Source: a virus. Taken from it: 64,000 nucleotides of DNA. The translations under genes and the position numbers were made by a program. The notes beneath the pieces are model-generated. The model was not told where the DNA came from and did no database searches. It worked only from the letters and a program-made list of their open reading frames with translations. Shown here in pieces: positions 50,625 through 59,935 of the stretch (within the stretch, counting starts at the first letter, position 1; the number at the start of each line of letters is the position of its first letter). Location: the IMG/VR virus record IMGVR_UViG_3300025131_000007, positions 1 through 64,000 of that record, one strand, 5' to 3'.

Positions 50625-53600
50625 ATGTTAAATCTCTCTACGGTTCTAAGATCGTACATGACTGAATATTCTGACGACGAACTAGAGGAACTTGATAACC
50701 TTATTGAGGAAAAAGCCGGGTCACTCGCTCAAGACTATCAGGCGGCTCTTAACAAAGTGCAGGGCTGCAGCGTAGAATTGGCACAATTGCAGAAAGAATT
50801 AAAATTATATTTACAATCAATTTATGCAGATAATCCTATATGGCTTAATACGAGTCTCAAAGAATCTGTTGACAACATAGCCTGGGGCGCCCCAGGCACT
50901 AGCGCCCAACGAACGGAAACTGCGGCTATTTATGGCGCAAAAGATGACCGGCAATTGATTTTATTACAACAAGCCGGCCAAACGTGGCCGGCTAAAGTTC
51001 TAGATATAAAAGAAATAGAGGGATTAGAGGGAGTATCGCACCCATCTTTGTTGCCCTGCATTACCCTCGTCGACGCGTCTCAATTATACACGCCAGATTT
51101 TACGGATGTGGATTATCCCGCAGCCATGTATCTCTTGGATACGAATCTGAAGGCACAGGAAACACTTAAGAATGCCAAGATGCCCGGGCAAGGCGTTGCC
51201 ACCGCTAGTCTTTATCCCCAAGGGCTCGTTTCCTTGTATGCGGGAATATTGGCCCAGTGTGAATTGTTGGTGTCTTTCAACATGATGATCGATGAGGAAG
51301 CTGCCCGGGGCCTGACTATGGCATCATCATTGCAGATGGATTCTTCTTATTCTCACGAAGCTACCTATGACCAAATTTCACACATTAATCATAGACTTTA
51401 TAAAAATGTATACGGGGGCACCGAACAATTAGGTTCGGGCGTACCCATATCAGCAGTAGGCCCAGACACTTTATATGAAATTTTACAATATGGGGGTTAT
51501 TCTGTTTTTAATGTGTTTGGTTCTCAGGCGACAACTTATGTAGATGACGGAATACGTCGAGCCCAACATGTTGAAATTCAAAACATATCTGGTCAATTAT
51601 CTCCCATTGAATTGTTGAAATATCTCAATGCGGGTGCCGCCAAGTTTGGAAACTTTCACCCTACTGATGCGGAATTAGCTTCAACAACTCCTTCTGAGTC
51701 GCCTTGGGCTGTGGGAAGCGATTGGATCGTTGGTCTAAAGAAATATCTTCAAGATGTAGCTAATAATTTGTTAAGAATTTTGGGAGAAATGAGACGTAAT
51801 TCGGAGTGTATTTATAGAGCAGATGTGGCATTGCGCGAAAAACAACAAAAAGTTTTTGAGGATTTAGCAAGCGAGCGCCCTATTTTCGCAGAAAATCCCG
51901 AAGTTTTACAAAAAGCTCTCGATAATTTAATGCTCGGAAACTTGGAAGAGTTTATCGGAGAGTCAGGTTTTTTTGCAAGTCAAATATTGTTCAAAGAACA
52001 ATGTTGGTTATTGGCATATGTAGATTTGCTCGCTCGCTACAAGAAGGAGCATTTGGATGTAGGTCATGGGGGAACCATTTTCTCCAGCACTAACCGGGGA
52101 ACTTATTCCACACCGCGTAAAGGAACAGCTAAAAAGTTTTTACCATACGTCAATTTACCGCAAAATCCCGAACGGGTGGGCAAATTGAATTCAACATTGT
52201 TGGTGGATAGCGATCCGTATGCGTTTATTAATCGGTTGACGTTCAATCCTCATCTTCCAGCTTATTTAAATATCGACAACCACGAGTTATCTAATTTGCA
52301 GCCAAAAATTCGTTTATCGAAGGTGATTTATGAAAAAGAAGGATCGAAACGAAATGATTTAAGAGAGGTAGAATTTGATTTTGAATCTTATTTCGATACT
52401 TCGCGAATGGTGGGCCCAGGTAAAAAAACCAACATCCTACAAGATCGGAAGCGACGTGGGAGCGGGGTTGGTATTACGAGTTTTGATTTTGCTTATGACG
52501 GATCTAACCCTTTTGCTATTAAGAAAAGTATTACCGCGAATTTAAAATTATACGCCACGGATATCAAGGAATTGTTTGAAGTGCGCGGGGGTCAAAACGG
52601 CTCCCCCGAATGGCGTTATGTAGATTTAGCCTTAAAAACGGGAGATGTGAGTGCAGAGACTAAAAAATGTTTTAATCATATCAAAGAAAATGCGGATAAT
52701 TATGCTCTTAATTTTCGGTTGCGGGCGCATGTGGGAATGGCGCGCCCTACAACTTTGATCAATAAAAACAATGAGGGTCTTAAGGAAGCGTTACAAGATG
52801 CCTATGTGACTCTAAATCTTACGCCGACCGTTCATAATTTTGAGCTTGATGAGATGGGGCGCGTTGTTTTTAATATTACTTATTTGGCATATATTGAAGA
52901 AATGTTTGATCAGCCTGTATATAATATTTTTGCCAACGCTCGAAGCGCAACGAACCAAAAGGAACTGGTGGCTTTAAAAAGAATTCAGAGACAATTTGAA
53001 TTAGAATTCGCCCAAAAGAATTGCGGCAATAAAGAAATGGATGAATTGCGTGAGAAATTTGAAGACCAAATTGCCAGTGAAACATCTCTAAGTTTGCAAA
53101 TGATTATACAAACATTGATGACAGAAGGAAGAATTCAGTATGTTCCCTTGGATTCAGCGATGATGGCCAGTTTTGCCAACAAAGGGCCTTCCACAAAAGA
53201 GAAGGGCATACGTCGCAGAATTGAAAAGTTTTTAGAAGGAAAGGGAGTTCTACCTCTTCAGGAAAACCTCAAAAAATTGAAGGCAATTCCCATTTTGAAT
53301 AACGCCATCGATCTTCAAGCCGATTTGGAAGCGCGCACCAATCAGGTAGTAAATGCCCATACGACAAATTATAAGAACAGAGCCGACACAGATAAACAAA
53401 CATCGGTTGCCAAAGTTCTTACGGAAGGGGCAGATCCCAACACTTATGTAATTTCTTATTTTTATGTTAGTGACCTGATAGATATTATTTTGAGTAATAT
53501 TGAAAAAGAATTGAAGAGGCTTCCGGATGAATTAGTGGATATCCAAAGCGATTATCTAGATGTGAGCACCAAAGAGGTTTGGGTCAGAGAGAAGCGAAAA

Positions 53601-54623
53601 GAATTGGAACAATATGCGTTAAATTTACGACGCTTGCGCGTGGTGTTGGGGCCGGCAGAATTATTTACCACGGCTGGGGCAGACGGTGGAAGACAATCGC
53701 ATATCATAAGTTTGGGAGATATCCCCATTTCAGTCAAATATTTTTTAGAATGGATGACGGATAAAATGTTAAAGAAACAAGAAGTTTTTTATTCCTTTAC
53801 TAAATTTTTAAATGATTTATTTAATGACTTGGTGCGCAATTTTTTAAATAATGAAGATTGCTTTGGCTACTCGATTAAACAAAAGACGCGAGTTCAGCAA
53901 GCCACCTTGACATCATATACGCCGGATCCGAATATAGATCCCCTAACTGCCATGGCACAAGAACAGAATTCGACGCGCCTTGATTTGGGGCTCTTGCCGC
54001 AAGGAAGACGGTTGCTAGAATTATCAGGCCCCTCAGAAAGTGTGCGTACGACCATTCCCATTCAAAATGAAATTAATTATTTTACTTATTTTATTGGAAG
54101 AGTTCAGCCTTTTGAGCTTATGAACGGCAACAAAGCGCAAGACGAGGGGAGAGGAATTTTTCATTATTTGTTGGGAAGAGATAAGGGCATTATTAAGAAC
54201 ATTAAAATGTCAAAAACCCAAACACCAGGATTAGCGGAGGTTAGATTTGAACAGGAGGGGTATGATGGCTTAAGTCAGTTGCGCGTAATTTATGATGTGC
54301 AGATTGAGACATTTGCTAACGTTCAAACCTTTCCGGGAACTTATATTTATGTTGATCCGCAGGGATTTTCCCCGTCGGGTAAAAATATTCCCGACTCTAA
54401 CTTAACATTAACAGATTTGGGGATTGGTGGTTATTATATGATATATAAGTCAGAGCATGGTTTTGGGCGTGGATATGCTCAGTCTATTATTCATGCCAAG
54501 TGGGTTCATGCGATTCAGCAAGAGGAAGCTTTGCGTGATTGTCAAGTTCTCATGGATGCTAGCGCAGGGAACGGCGGCCGTATGTCGCCATGGTGTCGGA
54601 TAACCGAGGCTTCTAAAAAATAG
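50625..54623 (+). CDS. Very large baseplate-type structural protein (1332 aa)
   Basis: The longest gene in the window. The region around residues 600-780 has a pattern (RRGSGVGITSFDFAYDGSNP, then FAIKKSITANLKLYATD, then YVDLALKTG, then VTLNLTPTVHNFELDEMGR) remembered as conserved in one protein per genome in marine T4-like phages. The N-terminal 60 residues and segments near 880-1000 are helical and charged. No lysozyme or protease motif is seen. By position (after gp53-like, before the last structural gene) it is most likely a baseplate wedge or hub component. No T4 orthologue is named. Confidence 0.6.
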   Translation: MLNLSTVLRSYMTEYSDDELEELDNLIEEKAGSLAQDYQAALNKVQGCSVELAQLQKELKLYLQSIYADNPIWLNTSLKESVDNIAWGAPGTSAQRTETAAIYGAKDDRQLILLQQAGQTWPAKVLDIKEIEGLEGVSHPSLLPCITLVDASQLYTPDFTDVDYPAAMYLLDTNLKAQETLKNAKMPGQGVATASLYPQGLVSLYAGILAQCELLVSFNMMIDEEAARGLTMASSLQMDSSYSHEATYDQISHINHRLYKNVYGGTEQLGSGVPISAVGPDTLYEILQYGGYSVFNVFGSQATTYVDDGIRRAQHVEIQNISGQLSPIELLKYLNAGAAKFGNFHPTDAELASTTPSESPWAVGSDWIVGLKKYLQDVANNLLRILGEMRRNSECIYRADVALREKQQKVFEDLASERPIFAENPEVLQKALDNLMLGNLEEFIGESGFFASQILFKEQCWLLAYVDLLARYKKEHLDVGHGGTIFSSTNRGTYSTPRKGTAKKFLPYVNLPQNPERVGKLNSTLLVDSDPYAFINRLTFNPHLPAYLNIDNHELSNLQPKIRLSKVIYEKEGSKRNDLREVEFDFESYFDTSRMVGPGKKTNILQDRKRRGSGVGITSFDFAYDGSNPFAIKKSITANLKLYATDIKELFEVRGGQNGSPEWRYVDLALKTGDVSAETKKCFNHIKENADNYALNFRLRAHVGMARPTTLINKNNEGLKEALQDAYVTLNLTPTVHNFELDEMGRVVFNITYLAYIEEMFDQPVYNIFANARSATNQKELVALKRIQRQFELEFAQKNCGNKEMDELREKFEDQIASETSLSLQMIIQTLMTEGRIQYVPLDSAMMASFANKGPSTKEKGIRRRIEKFLEGKGVLPLQENLKKLKAIPILNNAIDLQADLEARTNQVVNAHTTNYKNRADTDKQTSVAKVLTEGADPNTYVISYFYVSDLIDIILSNIEKELKRLPDELVDIQSDYLDVSTKEVWVREKRKELEQYALNLRRLRVVLGPAELFTTAGADGGRQSHIISLGDIPISVKYFLEWMTDKMLKKQEVFYSFTKFLNDLFNDLVRNFLNNEDCFGYSIKQKTRVQQATLTSYTPDPNIDPLTAMAQEQNSTRLDLGLLPQGRRLLELSGPSESVRTTIPIQNEINYFTYFIGRVQPFELMNGNKAQDEGRGIFHYLLGRDKGIIKNIKMSKTQTPGLAEVRFEQEGYDGLSQLRVIYDVQIETFANVQTFPGTYIYVDPQGFSPSGKNIPDSNLTLTDLGIGGYYMIYKSEHGFGRGYAQSIIHAKWVHAIQQEEALRDCQVLMDASAGNGGRMSPWCRITEASKK

Positions 54624-54635
54624 GAAGATAAAAGA

Positions 54636-55904
54636 ATGTCAATTTTTTTTAAGGAAAATAATTTTGAATCAACCTTCAATCTTTTTAACAAAAGTATTGT
54701 ATATCGGGGCACCGTGATTCGCCCCCAAGATAATAACATAGTTAATTTTCATCATGGGGAAAAATTTCTTTATGGCAAAATAAGGCGCGATGGAACACCT
54801 GTAGCTCCAATTGGAGACAGTGTTTTAAAAAGAATCACGGCTGCCGGAAACCCAAGTAACCCTCCCCAAGCAATGAATTTTGTAGTAGATGTGTTTGAGC
54901 AGATGTCATTGCAATTTCAAAAGTGTGTTGGGTTAAACAAAATTAGCTCCAATGATCCTTTTTTGTCTAATTTGGTGGCATATAAAGGATACGTTCAGCC
55001 GGCAGCATTATTCGCGGGTTATCAAAAAGTAATTTATAATTCCATTCGAGAATATTTCTCTTCCTCCGATATTCGCTTGACGAGCTTTGAGCAGTTTATT
55101 GCTATCTTTCGCGATCTCATGACAGGCATGTTGTCTCATGTGCGATTTACTTATCCGGGCTTTATTAAAAGCTCAGATTGCACTATTTTGGGGAGCGGTC
55201 TGGCAATTGAAATTGCAGACAAACAAAATTTTTCCAACGATAACAGTAAGATAAAAAAATTCACCAACAGCCCAAACTGGGATTTTTATGTTAATACTTG
55301 CGATTCTTACGGTTTCATGATAGATTATAATATACCCTGGAGAATTGTGGCAGATATTGATTGTGAATTAATGCGCATCGAAGCCGAGAAATATGGATAT
55401 GTAAATCCTTACGATCTTTTGGCAAGAGCTTACTCAGAGGTTTCTGTATCTTATTTTGTAAATAATTTCATTTCTGACTTGCTTAATCTCTATAATGATG
55501 TTAAGTTAGAGTATTGGAATGAACCAGCTTATTGTGAAGACGGATCAATAGGGGTTCAATCGGGAGGATCGCCCTCCTATACTTTAGCCGAGATTCAACG
55601 TAAATTTGGAATGACTTACTTTCTTAAATTATATTTATTTTGTCGCCTACTGGAAGAAAAACCAGAAATGCCCCAACAACACAAACTTCGATTAATCGAA
55701 GACGTAGTGAGAATGGTAAACAACAAAGATACCGCCTCTGCACCCGTTTCTTATTTTGAAAGAGTGATCAATAAAGAGTTTGACAAAATAGGATCTTACA
55801 CGTATCTTCGGAAAGCGGAGAAAGCAACTGCGTTGAGTGAGTTTGAAACCCAACAACGCCAATCTTTAGAAGTGAGCGAAACAGATGATATTTCAAACTA
55901 TTGA
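54636..55904 (+). CDS. Conserved structural-operon protein, unknown role (422 aa)
   Basis: The protein begins MSIFFKENNFESTFNLFNKS and contains VYRGTVIRPQDNNIVNFHHG, LGDSVLKRIT-like PIGDSVLKRIT, and YGFMIDYNIPWRIVADID. From memory these recur in one conserved protein of marine T4-like phages, located between baseplate genes and DNA polymerase. It is soluble and mostly helical with no enzyme signature. It overlaps the PolA gene by 20 bases, so a structural and a replication gene share a transcript here. The function is unknown. Confidence 0.55.
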   Translation: MSIFFKENNFESTFNLFNKSIVYRGTVIRPQDNNIVNFHHGEKFLYGKIRRDGTPVAPIGDSVLKRITAAGNPSNPPQAMNFVVDVFEQMSLQFQKCVGLNKISSNDPFLSNLVAYKGYVQPAALFAGYQKVIYNSIREYFSSSDIRLTSFEQFIAIFRDLMTGMLSHVRFTYPGFIKSSDCTILGSGLAIEIADKQNFSNDNSKIKKFTNSPNWDFYVNTCDSYGFMIDYNIPWRIVADIDCELMRIEAEKYGYVNPYDLLARAYSEVSVSYFVNNFISDLLNLYNDVKLEYWNEPAYCEDGSIGVQSGGSPSYTLAEIQRKFGMTYFLKLYLFCRLLEEKPEMPQQHKLRLIEDVVRMVNNKDTASAPVSYFERVINKEFDKIGSYTYLRKAEKATALSEFETQQRQSLEVSETDDISNY

Positions 55905-57060
55905 TGACAAAAAAGAATGTATTGGTGTGTATACGGAGGGAGAATTGCATTTTGATAATTTTCCACAACCTCTTACACGCACTTGGAAATATAGTGCATC
56001 TCAACCACCACGCGGGGTGGAGTATGGGTGGATCTATGGTAATGGTAAATCATTAGAAGACGCAGCACCACCGGAGCTTGCAGAAGCACTTCAAGCAGCA
56101 CAGCGTAAAATGACCGCATATCGTAAATCATTTGAGATTGCGAAGCTAAAACTTAACGAACATTGTATTTTTGATCTGGTCCCCCAAAGTTTTTTAATGG
56201 AGTTTTGTGAGATTAAAAATCAAATTACACAACATGTGTTTGAGACGAACACCAAGCCTGATAATTACGAGCACTTAGTCAGTGTGCATAAGCTACTAGA
56301 GAAGATATCTTATCAGGAACTTAATTTAACCATTGATGATTGTAAGCACTTGATGTATGGAACTCTTGGGCGAAATAAAATCCAAGAGCTATTAAAGAAC
56401 TATCGTTATATTAAATATAATCTTTATGGCACTGTTACGGGTAGACTTACCACATCTTATGGGTCGTTCCCTATTTTAACATTGAAAAAAGAATTTCGTA
56501 ATCTAATAAAGCCCGTTCATGATTCTTTTGTGAGTCTGGATTATAATGGTGCAGAAGTGCGCACGTTTTTGGATTTATGCGGAAGCGAACAGCCGTTGGT
56601 GGATATACATACTTGGAATATAGAAAATATTTTTAAAGACGAAGATATGACCCGCGATGAAGCCAAGACTTTGTTTTTTGCATGGTTGTATAATCCCGAC
56701 TCTGATCAGTTAGATGATGAAATATATAATCGTAAAAAACTTCTTGACAAAGTGTATAAAGAGGGTTATATTATTACTCCATACGGGAGAACTCTTGCCG
56801 TGGGAGAAAGGAAAGCATTGAACTATCTTATTCAAAGCACAACAGCCGATAGGGTATTGTCGAAAGCGGTGGCTATTGATCAACTCCTAGCTGACCGTCA
56901 ATCTTTTATTTCTCATATAGTGCATGATGAAATTGTCATTGATTACAACGAAGCAGATAAAGATCTTTTGCTCGATATCAAAAACATTTTTGAAGACGGC
57001 TATCTGTCGAACATGAAAGTGGGAAAAAATTATTATCATTTAAATATGTTGGAATTATGA
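55885..57060 (+). CDS. polA: Short family-A DNA polymerase (PolA), polymerase domain only
   Basis: Replicates phage DNA. The conserved polymerase motifs are all present: TVTGRL (183-188), motif A LDYNGAEVR with catalytic Asp219, the O-helix Arg257-Lys261-Phe265-Tyr269 series in RDEAKTLFFAWLYN, and motif C VHDEIVID with Asp348. No 3'-5' exonuclease domain precedes them, and 391 residues is short for the family (E. coli Pol I is 928). The residue equivalent to Pol I position 762 is Phe265. T4 itself uses a family-B enzyme, so this is a replacement of the central replicase. It starts 20 bases inside the preceding gene and overlaps the next by ATGA. Confidence 0.88.
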   Translation: MIFQTIDDKKECIGVYTEGELHFDNFPQPLTRTWKYSASQPPRGVEYGWIYGNGKSLEDAAPPELAEALQAAQRKMTAYRKSFEIAKLKLNEHCIFDLVPQSFLMEFCEIKNQITQHVFETNTKPDNYEHLVSVHKLLEKISYQELNLTIDDCKHLMYGTLGRNKIQELLKNYRYIKYNLYGTVTGRLTTSYGSFPILTLKKEFRNLIKPVHDSFVSLDYNGAEVRTFLDLCGSEQPLVDIHTWNIENIFKDEDMTRDEAKTLFFAWLYNPDSDQLDDEIYNRKKLLDKVYKEGYIITPYGRTLAVGERKALNYLIQSTTADRVLSKAVAIDQLLADRQSFISHIVHDEIVIDYNEADKDLLLDIKNIFEDGYLSNMKVGKNYYHLNMLEL

Positions 57061-57896
57061 TTTCAATTATTGGGTTAGGAAGCGCCGCATCACGTATCGC
57101 ACAACAATTTTCTATAACGCCGAATTACAATGTTTATATGCTGAGCGATGAATTTTCACGTAGCTCTAAGAGAAAATATAAATTAAAATCTTACGAAACA
57201 CCAGAAGAGTATGAAACCAATATTCCATCACTTAAGAAGTTTTTTGCAGATGTAGATGATCACGTGCAATTTTTTGTGGTAGGATCTTCTTATAGTTCCA
57301 ATTATACATTGGGAGTATTAGAGCAAATTAAAGATAAAAAGATTGAGATTTTCTATATTCAACCGGATACAGAATTGCTGACGGGGATCCCCAAACTGTT
57401 AGATAAGATCGTGTTTAGTGTTCTTCAGGAATACGCCCGCAGCGGATTGTTGCAGTCGTTTACTGCGATATCTCATTTGAAAATAGAAGAAGCGATCGGA
57501 GACATCCCCATTAAATCGTATTATAATGCTTTGAATAAGACGGTTTTTTCGACTGTTCATTATTGTAATTATTTTAACAATGCGGAGCCTGAGATTGGTA
57601 CCGTAGCCCGCCCACTGGAGATAAATCGGATCCGTAGCATCGCCATGTTAAACCCTGAAAATTTATCAGAAAAATGGTTTTTTGACCTTGACAACGAGCG
57701 AGATTTATGTTATTATATATGTATAAACCAAGAGAAGTTGGAAAAGGATGGCACTTTGCATAAACGATTGGTTGAGAAACTGAAAAGTAAGCCGAGAAAT
57801 GCATTTAGAAAGATATCTTATGCAATTTATGAAACACCACATGAAGATTTTGGGTTCTGCGTTGCCCACACAAACGCAATACAAAATTACACTTGA
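57057..57896 (+). CDS. Divergent tubulin/FtsZ-fold protein downstream of PolA
   Basis: The start IIGLGSAASRIAQQF (residues 4-18) resembles the FtsZ/tubulin T1 loop. FVVGSSYSSNYTLGVLEQI (73-91) sits where the GGGTGTG signature would lie but is degenerate. Next comes a strand and helix series (KIEIFYIQPDTELL ... VFSVLQEYARSGLLQ ... LKIEEAIGDIPIKSYYNALN) with the order expected before helix H7. Similar proteins are remembered next to PolA in marine T4-like phages. The loss of signature glycines suggests altered or absent GTP hydrolysis. The TGA stop lies within the -35 box of the gp32 promoter. The fold assignment is tentative. Confidence 0.5.
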   Translation: MISIIGLGSAASRIAQQFSITPNYNVYMLSDEFSRSSKRKYKLKSYETPEEYETNIPSLKKFFADVDDHVQFFVVGSSYSSNYTLGVLEQIKDKKIEIFYIQPDTELLTGIPKLLDKIVFSVLQEYARSGLLQSFTAISHLKIEEAIGDIPIKSYYNALNKTVFSTVHYCNYFNNAEPEIGTVARPLEINRIRSIAMLNPENLSEKWFFDLDNERDLCYYICINQEKLEKDGTLHKRLVEKLKSKPRNAFRKISYAIYETPHEDFGFCVAHTNAIQNYT

Positions 57897-57921
57897 CAAA
57901 CTACGTTGAGTGTGTTACATT
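57893..57921 (+). promoter_or_regulatory. Sigma70-like promoter with extended -10, for the SSB gene
   Basis: TTGACA (57893-57898), 17 bases, TACATT (57916-57921) preceded by TGT. The TGA stop of the preceding gene (57894-57896) is inside the -35 box. An AGGAGA ribosome site follows before the ATG at 57974. Confidence 0.75.
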
Positions 57922-57973
57922 AAAGATACTGAGGAAAGCTTAGTATACTATATTCTTAAACAGGAGAAATAAA

Positions 57974-58744
57974 ATGGGAATTAATATGGAACTTATGCGC
58001 AAGAAACTTGCTGCCTTGCGTGGAAATGGCGGAGATGCCAAATCTTCTGTCTGGTTTAAGCCAGATGAGGGAGATACAGATATTCGGATCATTCCATCAA
58101 AAGATGGGGATCCTCTTAAAGAGATGCATTTTCATTACAATGTAGGAAACCACCACGGTGGTGTGCCATGCCCCAAGCGTAATTATGGGGAAAGTTGCCC
58201 AATTTGTGAATTTGCTTCTCAGCTTTGGAGAGAGGGAGTAGACAACAACGACGAAGAAAGCAAAAAGCTTGCTAAGTCTCTTTTTGTTCGTCAACGCTAT
58301 TTTTCTCCTGTTGTTGTCCGAGGTCGTGAAGACGAAGGCGCGAAGGTGTATGGCTATGGAAAAAAAGCTTACGAACTTTTGCTGGGATACATTCTCGATC
58401 CCGAATATGGAGATATCACTGATATTCTTGAGGGAACTGATATCACCCTAACTTACACTAAACCAAACAAGCCTGGGGCATACCCTCAGACGAGCCTAAA
58501 GATGCGTCGAAATACTTCTACGCTGTTGGAAGATACGGAAGCCATTCCCGCCCTCCTTGACGGCATTCCGGAATTCAACTCCCTATTTGAAAGGTTGAGC
58601 ACAGCGCAGGTTGAGGCAATTCTAGATGAGCAGTTGGCTAGCGATGGAAGCGCTGAGCAACGCTCTGCTGAAAGCACCCGATACAACAAAGATAACACTG
58701 GAAGCAGTGTAGATCGAGCATTTAATGAGTTGATGTCGGGCTAA
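57974..58744 (+). CDS. 32: Single-stranded DNA-binding protein (gp32-like)
   Basis: Coats single-stranded DNA at forks and organises recombination and replication proteins. The gp32 zinc module is visible: a His near residues 60-61 (NVGNHHGG) and Cys66, Cys75, Cys78 (VPCPKRNYGESCPICEF). The OB-fold follows with SLFVRQRYFSPVVVRG and AYELLLGYI. The C-terminal tail is mixed in charge and ends with DRAFNELMSG, the type of short tail that contacts partner proteins. At 256 residues it is shorter than T4 gp32 (301). It has its own promoter, and a hairpin terminator-like element follows. Confidence 0.85.
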   Translation: MGINMELMRKKLAALRGNGGDAKSSVWFKPDEGDTDIRIIPSKDGDPLKEMHFHYNVGNHHGGVPCPKRNYGESCPICEFASQLWREGVDNNDEESKKLAKSLFVRQRYFSPVVVRGREDEGAKVYGYGKKAYELLLGYILDPEYGDITDILEGTDITLTYTKPNKPGAYPQTSLKMRRNTSTLLEDTEAIPALLDGIPEFNSLFERLSTAQVEAILDEQLASDGSAEQRSAESTRYNKDNTGSSVDRAFNELMSG

Positions 58745-58755
58745 CAAGGCTCCCG

Positions 58756-58793
58756 CCGCTGGCAGATCGGTTACAATAATCTGCCTTTATTTT
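58756..58793 (+). terminator. Hairpin element 1 of a three-member family (after gp32)
   Basis: CCGCTGG leads into the stem GGCAGAT (58761-58767) / ATCTGCC (58779-58785), loop CGGTTACAATA, then TTTATTTT. It works as an intrinsic terminator on paper and shares the CCGC(A/T)GG leader and the GG(C)TTACA loop with elements at 59741 and 59936. Confidence 0.7.
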
Positions 58794-58816
58794 AAACTAG
58801 TTTTAAGGAGAACGAA

Positions 58817-59626
58817 ATGATAAATATTTTTAAATTATGTTTGCTCATGGGTTGCGCTCAGCCCGAAGAGGGGCCGCTTGCGGACGACATTGCTTCAAGG
58901 CCAGAGGGAGAGGAATTGATTCCACCTGATGATCCATGGTCATACAAACCTGACATGGTGATGTTCCACAATGTGGCTGTTATAAATGAAGGGAATCAAA
59001 TTGCGTGTTTTGACGATGGGGATGGCACTCCTTATTGCGGCGTATATAAGGTGATCTTGACTATATGGGATGAGTGGGAAGGATTGTCGGATAGCGACAG
59101 TTGTCAAATTATTCATCGTGTAGCGCCAGAATATCTTATTGAGAACGAAGTCTCTCAAGATTTCGCAGCTTATAACACACGACATGCGTGGGAATTTGAT
59201 GCATCACAGTCTTTTGTTTCCACCACTCAACTGTGTGATATGATCGCAGAGGATAGCGATATAGCTAATGTGGTGGAGAAATTTAAAACTGAGAATGTGG
59301 CATTTGGATACAAAGAGCTTTCTGAAGATATGGCTGCCGAATATAAAAATAGCTTTGGTTCGAATTATACGGATGAAGAGTGGGCTGCTGAAGTTCAGCC
59401 TTATTTGTTGGGAATGACCAATCGCATCGAGGGAGTCTATCGAACTCCAAACGTTGGCGTTGTTTATGAGATTGATGAAGATAATCAATTAGTGGTCGAT
59501 GAGAACGATACGTGGAATCGTTTGATTTTTGAAGGAACAGAAGAGGTTCCGACCGGCTATTATCGTGCGCCTTCTTATTATGTATATGATATCGGAACAT
59601 TTGTGCCGGAAGAGATAGGAGAATAA
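58817..59626 (+). CDS. Putative lipoprotein, unknown function (269 aa)
   Basis: A short hydrophobic start (MINIFKLCLLMGC) ends in a lipobox-like Leu-Met-Gly-Cys13, followed by an acidic, Pro-rich linker (residues 14-45) and a beta-rich domain of about 220 residues with several Cys (CFDDGDGTPYCG; SCQII; LCDMI) that could form disulfides outside the cytoplasm. No enzyme family is recognised. A surface lipoprotein made early with replication genes could act in superinfection exclusion or envelope modification; that is inference. It lies between two hairpin elements and has a good AAGGAG ribosome site. Confidence 0.55.
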   Translation: MINIFKLCLLMGCAQPEEGPLADDIASRPEGEELIPPDDPWSYKPDMVMFHNVAVINEGNQIACFDDGDGTPYCGVYKVILTIWDEWEGLSDSDSCQIIHRVAPEYLIENEVSQDFAAYNTRHAWEFDASQSFVSTTQLCDMIAEDSDIANVVEKFKTENVAFGYKELSEDMAAEYKNSFGSNYTDEEWAAEVQPYLLGMTNRIEGVYRTPNVGVVYEIDEDNQLVVDENDTWNRLIFEGTEEVPTGYYRAPSYYVYDIGTFVPEEIGE

Positions 59627-59631
59627 ATAAA

Positions 59632-59712
59632 ATGAACGAAGATTTTTACGAAGACCCCGATTCAATATCTGACGATGACTATGACGACGATGATTGGGAC
59701 TATGAAGATTAG
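59632..59712 (+). CDS. Very acidic 26-residue peptide
   Basis: ATG 59632 to TAG 59712, preceded by AGGAG about 11 bases upstream. Of 26 residues about 16 are Asp or Glu, with several Tyr (MNEDFYEDPDS ... DDDDWDYED). It lies between two lipoprotein genes and is followed by a hairpin element. A DNA-mimic or inhibitor peptide is conceivable, but no function can be assigned. Confidence 0.4.
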   Translation: MNEDFYEDPDSISDDDYDDDDWDYED

Positions 59713-59740
59713 GGCGTAAACCTGATTAAAAAACAAACAA

Positions 59741-59778
59741 CCGCAGGGAGGCACGGGTTACAGGTGCCTCGTTTTATT
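59741..59778 (+). terminator. Hairpin element 2 of a three-member family
   Basis: CCGCAGG leader, stem GAGGCAC (59748-59754) / GTGCCTC (59764-59770), loop GGGTTACAG, then GTTTTATT. It resembles the elements at 58756 and 59936; the last stem pair differs from element 3 in a compensated way. Confidence 0.7.
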
Positions 59779-59799
59779 AAACAAACGAGGTGAAAAAAG

Positions 59800-59928
59800 A
59801 TGTTTAATCTACTCCTATATATGTTTACCGCCTGTGGGGAAGTTGAAGATACAGCCGAACCAGAGGTGGTTGAAGAAGAACAAGAAGAGGTGGTTGAAGA
59901 AGAAGATTCTGCCGTTTCTGAAGAGTGA
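59800..59928 (+). CDS. Mini-lipoprotein, 42 residues, acidic
   Basis: ATG 59800 to TGA 59926-59928 with ribosome site GAGGTG 7 bases upstream. The start MFNLLLYMFTAC is a very short hydrophobic segment ending in a lipobox-like Phe-Thr-Ala-Cys12; the rest is almost all Glu, Val, Asp and Ser (a GluGluxGluGluValValGluGlu repeat). It is a small companion of the lipoprotein at 58817, with the same layout of short signal, Cys, acidic tail. The function is unknown. Confidence 0.5.
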   Translation: MFNLLLYMFTACGEVEDTAEPEVVEEEQEEVVEEEDSAVSEE

Positions 59929-59935
59929 ACATATG

